Shown one piece after another: positions 6,077 through 11,477 of a stretch of 16,392 nucleotides of DNA. A program made the position numbers and the translations under genes. The notes under the pieces were generated by a model. It saw nothing but the letters and a program-made list of their open reading frames with translations. It was not told the origin of the DNA and did no database searches. Numbering within the stretch: position 1 is the stretch's first letter; every line of letters starts with the position of its first letter. The DNA comes from an uncultured Eubacteriales bacterium (GTDB lineage: Bacteria; Bacillota; Clostridia; Christensenellales; UBA1242), in the NCBI GenBank assembly GCA_948971535.1, contig CARFEX010000006.1, positions 1 to 16,392 of the forward strand, given 5' to 3'.

Positions 6077-6289
6077 TTAACTAACTAAATCCCAAAAATC
6101 ACAATCCAACACTTGTAGAATCTTGCATATGTACTCTAAATTTGGTGAATTTTTGCCTACAATCCATTTAGATACAGTAGATGTATCACAACCAAGTGCT
6201 TTCGCAAAAGATGCTGGAGTTTCAAAACCCGCATTTTTTATAAGTAATGGCAAATTTTTTCTAAAATTTTCATAACAATTAGAATACAA
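6077..6289 (-). CDS. 70-residue HTH regulator, cluster copy B
   Basis: Same length and fold as its neighbours but the most diverged of the four minus-strand copies. It reads FRKNLPLLIKNAGFETPASF, then AKALGCDTSTVSKWIVGKNS, then PNLEYICKILQVLDCDFWDL. The VSKWI recognition segment and the C-terminal D/E-x-x-L ending are shared. It must start at TTG (6289), since there is no other in-frame start; GAGGAG 6 bases upstream supports this. Only 3 bases separate it from the stop of copy C, so the two are translated together. The middle position and the divergence suggest that it binds a different site or acts as a heterodimer partner; that is inference. Confidence 0.82.
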   Translation of the reverse strand: MYSNCYENFRKNLPLLIKNAGFETPASFAKALGCDTSTVSKWIVGKNSPNLEYICKILQVLDCDFWDLVS

Positions 6290-6292
6290 ACC

Positions 6293-6505
6293 TTACTCCT
6301 CTAACAAATCATTAGGTTGACAATTCAAATATTCACATAATTTACAAATGTTAGAAAGAGTTGGCTCACTTCTCATAAGTATCCATTTTGAAACTACAGA
6401 ATCGCTACACCCTATTGCTAGAGATACTTCCTTTTTATTAACTTTGTTCTCTTTCATAATTGCTGTTAAGTTTTCACTAAATATTTCTTGATATGATTTT
6501 TTCAT
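6293..6505 (-). CDS. 70-residue HTH regulator, cluster copy C
   Basis: First gene of the C-B-A unit. The fold reads IFSENLTAIMKENKVNKKEV, then SLAIGCSDSVVSKWILMRSE, then PTLSNICKLCEYLNCQPNDL. It is closest to copy A (39 of 70 identical by eye) and next to copy D (33 of 70). The ATG at 6505 has no purine-rich ribosome site; instead a perfect palindrome, GTAATATATTAC, ends one base before the ATG. A near-identical palindrome lies 40 bases further upstream. This arrangement suggests autoregulation at the start site or a leaderless message. The protein is probably a small DNA-binding repressor; targets unknown. Confidence 0.85.
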   Translation of the reverse strand: MKKSYQEIFSENLTAIMKENKVNKKEVSLAIGCSDSVVSKWILMRSEPTLSNICKLCEYLNCQPNDLLEE

Positions 6506-6506
6506 A

Positions 6507-6560
6507 GTAATATATTACATCGACAATTAAATATATTTTTCATAACGTAAAATATTACGT
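6507..6560. promoter_or_regulatory. Paired palindromic operator-like sites upstream of copy C
   Basis: GTAATATATTAC (6507-6518) is a perfect 12-base palindrome. GTAAAATATTAC (6547-6558) differs at one base and sits inside a longer perfect repeat with arms ACGTAA and TTACGT (6545-6560). The two centres are exactly 40 bases apart, near four helical turns, so bound dimers would face the same side of the DNA. The promoter of copy C must lie in this region, though no clean -35 was found. Confidence 0.62.
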
Positions 6561-6590
6561 CAGTATTCTTTTTATTTGACTTTTCGTAAC

Positions 6591-6619
6591 AAAAAACCTT
6601 ATACTAATCTTGCATAAGG
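6591..6619 (-). terminator. Intrinsic terminator after HTH copy D
   Basis: On the minus strand CCTTAT (6614-6619) pairs with ATAAGG (6597-6602) over an 11-base loop, followed by six T residues (6591-6596). It overlaps the stop codon of copy D, so D is transcribed separately from C-B-A. Confidence 0.65.
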
Positions 6620-6816
6620 TCTTCAAATGTACAATTAAGAAATTTGGTGATTTTATAAATATATGATAATGTTGGCTCAGATTTCATCTTTATCCATTTA
6701 GAAACGTGTGAACAAGAAGTGCCAATCCCCTCAGCTAACTGAGTTTGGTTTTTCTCCCTTTCATCCATTATCATAAGTAAGTTTCTACTAAATATTTTTC
6801 TCAAATCCCTTTCCAT
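6604..6816 (-). CDS. 70-residue HTH regulator, cluster copy D
   Basis: Fourth minus-strand member of the family, with its own terminator. It reads KIFSRNLLMIMDEREKNQTQ, then LAEGIGTSCSHVSKWIKMKS, then EPTLSYIYKITKFLNCTFED. The core VSKWI-x-M-x-SEPTLS is nearly the same as in copies A and C. The ATG at 6816 lacks a ribosome site. The bases directly before it (CTAAAATATTATT) match the copy C palindrome at 10 of 12 positions. A possible extended -10 on the minus strand lies at 6842-6850 (TGA then TAAAAT). It diverges from copy E across 75 bases holding a second, different palindrome. Confidence 0.84.
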   Translation of the reverse strand: MERDLRKIFSRNLLMIMDEREKNQTQLAEGIGTSCSHVSKWIKMKSEPTLSYIYKITKFLNCTFEDLMQD

Positions 6817-6817
6817 A

Positions 6818-6829
6818 ATAATATTTTAG
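6818..6829. promoter_or_regulatory. Third copy of the operator-like motif, at the start of copy D
   Basis: On the minus strand CTAAAATATTAT ends one base before the ATG of copy D and agrees with GTAAAATATTAC at 10 of 12 positions. Its distance from the start codon is the same as for the site before copy C. Confidence 0.5.
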
Positions 6830-6856
6830 CTGAAACTTTTTATTTTATCATCAAAA

Positions 6857-6870
6857 GGGAAAATTTTCCC
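6857..6870. promoter_or_regulatory. Perfect 14-bp palindrome between divergent HTH genes D and E
   Basis: GGGAAAATTTTCCC reads the same on both strands. It lies 10 bases upstream of the likely -10 of copy D and about 10 bases before the GGAGG of gene E, so one bound protein could control both genes. Confidence 0.55.
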
Positions 6871-6891
6871 AAGAAAAGACGGAGGTTTAAC

Positions 6892-7164
6892 ATGGAAGTA
6901 CTAGACACAATGTACATACAAATGAGAATGTCCAAACTTGGAATTACAAACACAGATGTAGAAAAATATTTTAATTGGCATTCTTCTCGATTTTGTAAAA
7001 TGATTGAAACACATGCCTCTACTATGACAAGGCTTCAAGCTTTTAGATTATCGCTATTTTTAAAATGCGATTTTAGAAACTTATTTCTTTATCCTGATAG
7101 CATTGATTTTGAAAAAATGGACTTAGAACAAAGAAAATATTATAAGCCTAAAAATTTGAGATAG
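6892..7164 (+). CDS. 90-residue divergent relative of the small HTH regulators, copy E
   Basis: A small protein facing the four minus-strand copies. The central part follows the same helix pattern but with weak conservation: MRMSKLGITNTDVEKYFNWH, then SSRFCKMIETHASTMTRLQA, then FRLSLFLKCDFRNLFLYPDS. The ending LKCDFRNLF matches LDCDFWDLV of copy B and LNCTFEDLM of copy D. The recognition segment has FCKMIE instead of VSKWI, so DNA binding may be altered or lost. About 20 extra residues follow, rich in Lys and Tyr. The ATG at 6892 has a strong GGAGG 6 bases upstream, unlike copies C and D. No clear terminator was found; a T-rich stretch follows to 7230. It may be an antirepressor or an unrelated small protein. 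Confidence 0.7.
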   Translation: MEVLDTMYIQMRMSKLGITNTDVEKYFNWHSSRFCKMIETHASTMTRLQAFRLSLFLKCDFRNLFLYPDSIDFEKMDLEQRKYYKPKNLR

Positions 7165-7230
7165 TTTTTTTTCGACCTTATGCACTCTCTCATTTTTTTT
7201 TATTTTCTCTTTTTATTTCATCTATTAATT

Positions 7231-7258
7231 TTGCTTTGATTTTTTTGGCTTTTATTAT
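7231..7258 (+). promoter_or_regulatory. Probable promoter of the IscU-like/GGGtGRT operon
   Basis: TTGCTT (7231-7236) and TATTAT (7253-7258) are separated by 16 bases, with a short leader carrying GGAGG before the ATG at 7285. The rest of the gap from 7165 is T-rich with nothing else recognisable. Confidence 0.5.
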
Positions 7259-7284
7259 ACAATTATTTTCGGAGGAATTTTAAA

Positions 7285-7953
7285 ATGAGTTGTCCTAGAA
7301 ATATGGTAGGTTTTGGCCCATCACCTATCCCTGAAGAAGCAAAATGGGTACAGACAAAAGAGATTTCACAGATTAGTGGATTTTCACATGGTTGTGGCAA
7401 GTGTGCCCCTCAGCAAGGCACTTGCAAGCTTACTTTAAATGTTAAAGACGGCATTATTAAAGAGGCGCTTGTTGAAACTATTGGTTGCTCTGGTATGACA
7501 CACTCTGCTGGTATGGCGGCTGAGATTTTGCCTGGCAAGACACTTCTCGAAGCTCTTAACACTGATCTTGTTTGCGATGCTATAAATGATGCAATGAAAA
7601 ACATCTTTTTGCAACTTGTTTATGGAAGAAGTCAGTCTGCTTTTTCTGAAGGCGGGCTTGAAGTTGGCGCTGCACTTGAGGATCTTGGCAAAAATCTTGC
7701 GAGCAATGTTGGAACTGTTTATTCTCGTGAGGACAATGGCACTAGATATTTAAATCTTGCGGAGGGCTACATCACAAGACAAGGGCTTGACGAGAATGGT
7801 GAGATTATCGGTTATGAATATGTGTCTGTTGGCACACTTATGAACCTTCTCAAAGATGAAAAAATGGATGCGAGAGAGGCTATCAAAAAGTCGACCAAGA
7901 CTTATGGAAGATTTAGCGAAGCTGTTACTATTATCGACCCAAGGAGGGTTTAA
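7285..7953 (+). CDS. IscU/NifU-like iron-sulfur cluster assembly scaffold protein
   Basis: A 222-residue protein with the IscU/NifU N-terminal fold, expected to hold a nascent Fe-S cluster or bind metal. The best landmark is VETIGCSGMTHSAGMAAEIL (63-82), then PGKTLLEAL, corresponding to the GC...A.S.....GKT segment of NifU. Cysteines at 37 and 40 (CGKC), 47, 68 and 97 could ligate a cluster; the ligand pattern is not that of standard IscU. The C-terminal 90 residues (from about 130) have no obvious IscU counterpart. The ATG at 7285 has GGAGG at 9 bases. The next gene starts 2 bases after its stop, and the pair is known to co-occur in anaerobic Firmicutes. Exact role is unproven. Confidence 0.85.
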   Translation: MSCPRNMVGFGPSPIPEEAKWVQTKEISQISGFSHGCGKCAPQQGTCKLTLNVKDGIIKEALVETIGCSGMTHSAGMAAEILPGKTLLEALNTDLVCDAINDAMKNIFLQLVYGRSQSAFSEGGLEVGAALEDLGKNLASNVGTVYSREDNGTRYLNLAEGYITRQGLDENGEIIGYEYVSVGTLMNLLKDEKMDAREAIKKSTKTYGRFSEAVTIIDPRRV

Positions 7954-7955
7954 GC

Positions 7956-8939
7956 ATGAACTACGAAACTAAATATGCCTCTATCAAAGAGGTTTTGAAA
8001 AAGTATGGAATGAAGAGCCTTGACGACGCTAAGGATATTTGCGACAAGGCTGGAATCAACGTTGAAGAGATTGTTAAAGGTATACAACCCATCTGCTTTG
8101 ACAATGCTGTTAAAGGTTATGAACTTGGCACTGCTATTGCTATTAAGTCTGGTGCAAAAAATTCAACTGAAGTTGCACTCAAAATTGGCGAGGGATTGCA
8201 AGCTTTTTGCGTGAAAGGGTCTGTTGCTGATGAGCGTCAGATTGGTATTGGTCATGGCAGACTTGCGTCTATGCTTCTTGATGAAAAAACTAAAAGTTTT
8301 GCTTTCCTTGCAGGACACGAAAGTTTTGCAGCAGCCGAGGGAGCTATGGGAATTGTGAGAACTGCCAACAAAGTTCGCAAAACTCCCCTCAATGTTATAC
8401 TTAATGGTCTTGGAAAAGATGCTGCATATATCATCGCAAGAATTAACGGTTTCACATATGTGAACACAAAGTTTGACCACTATAAGAACGAACTTAAAGT
8501 GCTTGGCGAAAAGAGATTTTCTAATAGCGAAAAAGCGAACGTGAAAGTTTATGGTGCTTATGACGTGCCTGAAGGTGTGGCTATTATGATACACGAAAAG
8601 GTTGACGTTTCTATTACTGGAAACTCAACAAATCCTGTGAGATTTCAACACCCTGTTGCTGGAACTTACAAAAAATGGTGCAATGAGAATGGGCGCAAGT
8701 ACTTTTCTGTTGCGTCTGGCGGTGGAACTGGAAGAACTCTTCACCCTGACAATGTTGGGGCTGGGCCTGCTAGTTACGGTTTGACTGACACTATGGGTAG
8801 AATGCACTGTGACGCTCAATTTGCTGGGTCATCCTCAGTACCTGCGCACGTTGCAATGATGGGCTTTATTGGAATGGGCAACAACCCTATTGTTGGAGCG
8901 ACAGTTGCACTTTCAGTTGCCGTTGCTACGAGAAAATAG
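7956..8939 (+). CDS. GGGtGRT family protein
   Basis: A 327-residue protein of the family named after its motif, present here as GGGTGRT at 255-261 within YFSVASGGGTGRTLHPDNVG. Other strongly ordered parts are GIGHGRLASMLLD (98-110), FLAGHESFAAAEGAMGIVRT (117-136) and a Gly/Ala-rich C-terminus (GFIGMGNNPIVGATVALSVA). Cys residues occur at 29, 47, 85, 242 and 285. The catalytic role of the family is not established. Position two bases after the IscU-like gene, with AGGAGG inside that gene's 3' end, shows one operon and suggests that it works with, or receives a cluster from, the scaffold. Length and motif make the family call firm. Confidence 0.9.
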   Translation: MNYETKYASIKEVLKKYGMKSLDDAKDICDKAGINVEEIVKGIQPICFDNAVKGYELGTAIAIKSGAKNSTEVALKIGEGLQAFCVKGSVADERQIGIGHGRLASMLLDEKTKSFAFLAGHESFAAAEGAMGIVRTANKVRKTPLNVILNGLGKDAAYIIARINGFTYVNTKFDHYKNELKVLGEKRFSNSEKANVKVYGAYDVPEGVAIMIHEKVDVSITGNSTNPVRFQHPVAGTYKKWCNENGRKYFSVASGGGTGRTLHPDNVGAGPASYGLTDTMGRMHCDAQFAGSSSVPAHVAMMGFIGMGNNPIVGATVALSVAVATRK

Positions 8940-9013
8940 AAAAAATTATACTTTTTTAAATCTTTTAAAAGCACACAAAAAATACTCGTTTCAAACACAG
9001 CATTTTTGCTTTT

Positions 9014-9044
9014 CTAAAAAAAACACCAAAATCGGTGTTTTTTT
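9014..9044. terminator. Bidirectional intrinsic terminator
   Basis: AAACACC (9021-9027) pairs with GGTGTTT (9034-9040), extended by A-T pairs on both sides, around a 6-base loop. It lies between the convergent GGGtGRT gene and the unknown gene at 9059 and has A- and T-runs for both directions. Confidence 0.82.
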
Positions 9045-9058
9045 ATTTCGTAGTTTTA

Positions 9059-9757
9059 TTATTCTTGTTCACAATTTTCTTTATTCAACAATTCTTGTTC
9101 ATTATTTTGTTTGTTTTTGTTTTCCACTGACTGAATAAGCTCTGGTAAAACAACAAATTTTCCATTTGTTTGATTTACTAATAAATCTGCATAAGTTGTT
9201 CCATCACTATTATCAAGCATAATGCCTGAAGCATTGCATTCATACTCTATAACTTTATCATAAGGTGTTGGAACTGCTAAATTTTTTGTTAAAGCTCTAT
9301 ACTTATTTACCAAATATTGTCCAAGAGCATCAATATAATTTTCGCCAAACTTAATTACGCTTTTTCTTCGCAAAGCAAAGGTTAATTCTCTAAATGGAGC
9401 TTTGAATGTTTGACGATTTTTACGGCCTATAACTGCCACTGCATTGAATGGACTATAAATAATTTTGGTTAAAAAATAATTGTTTAAACCAAACTCATAA
9501 TCTTCTTTTCTATCAAATACAATACCTATATAAAAATCGCATTTACTTAAATAATTTGATAGCTCCTTAATTTTATCAGGCGCTATTGCACTACAACCAC
9601 CAAGTTGCATTCTTGAAAGTTCTTTATCATTGTTTGTTCTATAAACCTTGCGTGTGAGTTTATTTAACTCCTTTACTGACAAATAAAAATTTGGGGCAGA
9701 AAACTGTCCACTTAAACTTGCTTGATTAGGTTTTAATAGTTCTTCTTGTTTAAGCAT
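9059..9757 (-). CDS. Unrecognised protein, paralogue 1 of a tandem pair
   Basis: A 232-residue, apparently cytoplasmic protein with no signal peptide or membrane segment. I do not recognise the family. It aligns along its length with the next gene upstream (9877-10632). Shared blocks are FYLSVKELNKLTRKVY (24-39), MQLGGC (50-55), NNYF (92-95), AVAVIGRK (106-113), PFRELT (121-126) and ECNASGIMLD (173-182). The tail is low-complexity, rich in Asn, Gln and Glu, with a small repeat (EQELLNKENCEQE). The ATG at 9757 has GAGG 6 bases upstream. It has its own promoter and shares the terminator at 9014-9044. The alternating basic and hydrophobic helices could suit RNA, DNA or protein binding, but nothing decides this. 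Confidence 0.75.
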   Translation of the reverse strand: MLKQEELLKPNQASLSGQFSAPNFYLSVKELNKLTRKVYRTNNDKELSRMQLGGCSAIAPDKIKELSNYLSKCDFYIGIVFDRKEDYEFGLNNYFLTKIIYSPFNAVAVIGRKNRQTFKAPFRELTFALRRKSVIKFGENYIDALGQYLVNKYRALTKNLAVPTPYDKVIEYECNASGIMLDNSDGTTYADLLVNQTNGKFVVLPELIQSVENKNKQNNEQELLNKENCEQE

Positions 9758-9774
9758 TTTTTACCTCGTCCGTT

Positions 9775-9804
9775 ATTTTACTACAAAGCATAATATGTTG
9801 TCAA
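9775..9804 (-). promoter_or_regulatory. Sigma-A promoter of paralogue 1
   Basis: On the minus strand a perfect TTGACA (9799-9804) and a TAAAAT (9775-9780) are separated by 18 bases, 17 bases before the start codon region. Confidence 0.75.
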
Positions 9805-9852
9805 GAGAAAATTTGATGTCTTTTTTATTTAATTTTTTCTTCTTACTTTTAC

Positions 9853-9878
9853 AAAAAAATCAGTATAAACTGATTTTT
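9853..9878 (-). terminator. Intrinsic terminator after paralogue 2
   Basis: AAAAATCAGT (9855-9864) and ACTGATTTTT (9869-9878) form a perfect 10-bp stem with a 4-base loop. On the minus strand it runs into T residues at 9853-9859. It includes the stop codon of paralogue 2 and isolates it from paralogue 1. Confidence 0.82.
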
Positions 9879-10632
9879 ACTCTATTTCTTCATTTAGATT
9901 TATAACCGTAGTCCCGCTATTTTCGTCATCTTTAATGACTTTGTCGTTTTCAAGAGCTTTTTTCTCTTGTCTTTTCTTATATTCTGCTTCAATTTCTGGT
10001 TGCATTATAAACTTTACTTTTCGTCTTCCATATAGAATGTCATTATAATTTAAGGAATAATTTTTATCAAGCATCAAACCTGCATTTAAACACTCTTCTT
10101 GAAACTTTAATTCAATCATTTCGCTATCATTTGGATTTTCTGCTAATTGTCTTTTATAATTATACATAATAAATGACACAAGCAAATTCAAATATGGCTC
10201 ACCATACTCTTTCAAAGTTTCTTGTCTAAGCTTATTTGTAAGTTCGGTGAAAGGTTTTTTCACCTTTTCTTTACCTTTGCAACCTACAATTGCAATTGCG
10301 GCAACTTCACTGAATGCAATTTCCGTACGAAAATAATTTGGCAACCCACTCCTATCTTCTACTATGTTAAAAATAATACCTTGATAACCAAAACCCATCT
10401 TACTTTTGTTAAACATTATATTTATTTTTTCAAGAGTTGGCTTATTCATCGGTACACATGAACCAAGTTGCATACAAGATTCACCTTTTTCTAAGCGTTT
10501 GTCATAAACTTTGCGAGTCAATTTACTCAACTGTTTTCTTGTCAAATAATATCTTTGTGCTCTAAAAATTTGAGTATCTTTAAAACTTCTGTTTGAGTTT
10601 AAGTTCGAATATGGTTGTTCTTTCTTTAACAT
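9877..10632 (-). CDS. Unrecognised protein, paralogue 2 of a tandem pair
   Basis: A 251-residue soluble protein, the homologue of the gene at 9059. Both begin MLK-K/Q-E. Shared landmarks are YYLTRKQLSKLTRKVY (28-43), MQLGSC (54-59), PNYF (98-101), AIAIVGCK (112-119), PFTELTNKLR (127-136) and ECLNAGLMLD (180-189). The C-terminus is highly charged (KKRQEKKALENDKVIKDDEN) and ends acidic, unlike the Asn/Gln-rich tail of paralogue 1. The ATG at 10632 has TTGAGGTG a few bases upstream. Having separate promoters and terminators, the two copies are probably regulated independently but in a similar way. I do not recognise the family and assign no function. Confidence 0.75.
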   Translation of the reverse strand: MLKKEQPYSNLNSNRSFKDTQIFRAQRYYLTRKQLSKLTRKVYDKRLEKGESCMQLGSCVPMNKPTLEKINIMFNKSKMGFGYQGIIFNIVEDRSGLPNYFRTEIAFSEVAAIAIVGCKGKEKVKKPFTELTNKLRQETLKEYGEPYLNLLVSFIMYNYKRQLAENPNDSEMIELKFQEECLNAGLMLDKNYSLNYNDILYGRRKVKFIMQPEIEAEYKKRQEKKALENDKVIKDDENSGTTVINLNEEIE

Positions 10633-10648
10633 TATTCACCTCAATATT

Positions 10649-10677
10649 ATTGTAAACTATAAAAAGATGTTTGTCAA
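10649..10677 (-). promoter_or_regulatory. Sigma-A promoter of paralogue 2
   Basis: On the minus strand a perfect TTGACA (10672-10677) and TACAAT (10649-10654) have an ideal 17-base spacer, with a short leader carrying GAGGTG. Confidence 0.82.
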
Positions 10678-10689
10678 TACTCAAATTAC

Positions 10690-10719
10690 TTGCTTTTAAG
10701 GCTAAAAGGCTGATATAAT
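10690..10719 (+). promoter_or_regulatory. Extended -10 promoter abutting the ung start codon
   Basis: TGATATAAT, an extended -10 with a perfect TATAAT at 10714-10719, is preceded by TTGCTT (10690-10695) at 18 bases. Only six bases lie between the -10 and the GTG at 10726, so transcription should begin at or next to the start codon. Confidence 0.72.
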
Positions 10720-10725
10720 AAAAGT

Positions 10726-11385
10726 GTGATAAAAATAAGAAAAAGTTGGCATGAACTACTAAAATCAGAATTTGAGAAGCCTTATTTTAGCGAGCTTCAA
10801 AACTTTTTAGCGGTCGAATATGCCACAAGAACAATTTATCCTAAAGAAGAAAATATTTTTAATGCACTCAACTATGTCCCTTTCGACAAAGTAAAAGTTG
10901 TTATTATTGGGCAAGACCCTTATCATGAACCAAATCAAGCACAGGGCTTATCTTTTTCTGTACCTGAAAATGTAGAAATACCGCCCTCACTTGTTAACAT
11001 TATGACAGAAATTGAAAGTGACCTTGGTGTAAAGTGCTTACCAAGTGGCGACCTTTCTAGATGGGCAAAACAAGGTGTTTTACTTCTCAACACTGTACTA
11101 ACTGTTAGACGTGGTTTTGCAAATTCACACAAAGGTAGGGGCTGGGAAAATATTACATCTCAAATTATTAAATTGCTTGGCAATCGTAAAGAGCCTATTG
11201 TATTTTTACTTTGGGGTAGTTTTGCTCAAAGCTATGCTGAGTTTATTGCGCCTCATCACTTTGTACTCAAAGCACCGCACCCTAGTCCACTTTCAGCCTA
11301 TCGAGGATTTTTTGGTTGTAAACACTTTTCTAAATGCAATCAGTTTTTAAGTGAGCATGGACAAGAGCCTATTGATTGGAAATAA
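10726..11385 (+). CDS. ung: Uracil-DNA glycosylase, family 1
   Basis: Removes uracil from DNA as the first step of base excision repair. The 219-residue protein has all family 1 motifs. GQDPYH (62-67) holds the catalytic Asp64 and the pocket Tyr66. GLSFSVP supplies Phe77. LLLNTVLTVRRGFANSHKGR (119-138) carries the uracil-binding Asn122. HPSPLSAYRGFFG (185-197) holds the catalytic His and the minor-groove loop. The N-terminus SWHELLKSEFEKPYF is the usual beginning, so the GTG at 10726 is probably the true start. No ribosome binding site precedes it and the -10 box is only six bases away, which points to a leaderless mRNA. The gene is monocistronic and ends at a strong terminator. Confidence 0.96.
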   Translation: MIKIRKSWHELLKSEFEKPYFSELQNFLAVEYATRTIYPKEENIFNALNYVPFDKVKVVIIGQDPYHEPNQAQGLSFSVPENVEIPPSLVNIMTEIESDLGVKCLPSGDLSRWAKQGVLLLNTVLTVRRGFANSHKGRGWENITSQIIKLLGNRKEPIVFLLWGSFAQSYAEFIAPHHFVLKAPHPSPLSAYRGFFGCKHFSKCNQFLSEHGQEPIDWK

Positions 11386-11421
11386 TTTTTAATATGTTTT
11401 TTAAATAAATCCGCATTAATA

Positions 11422-11458
11422 AAAAAAGATGAATTCAGATTTTGAATTCATCTTTTTT
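11422..11458. terminator. Strong bidirectional terminator
   Basis: A perfect 15-bp inverted repeat with a 7-base loop (arms 11422-11436 and 11444-11458) has the core GATGAATTC/GAATTCATC flanked by A- and T-runs. It serves the convergent ung gene and the gene ending at 11478. Confidence 0.88.
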
Positions 11459-11477
11459 ATATATATTTTAATGAAAT

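Noticed and set aside
5840..7164. Prophage or integrative element as the source of the HTH cluster
   Set aside because: No integrase, structural, replication or attachment-site signal was seen in or beside the cluster, so this origin cannot be supported from the window alone.
8163..8594. 143-codon minus-strand open frame within the GGGtGRT gene
   Set aside because: Antisense to a firmly identified gene, no ribosome site, Phe/Ser/Cys-rich shadow composition.
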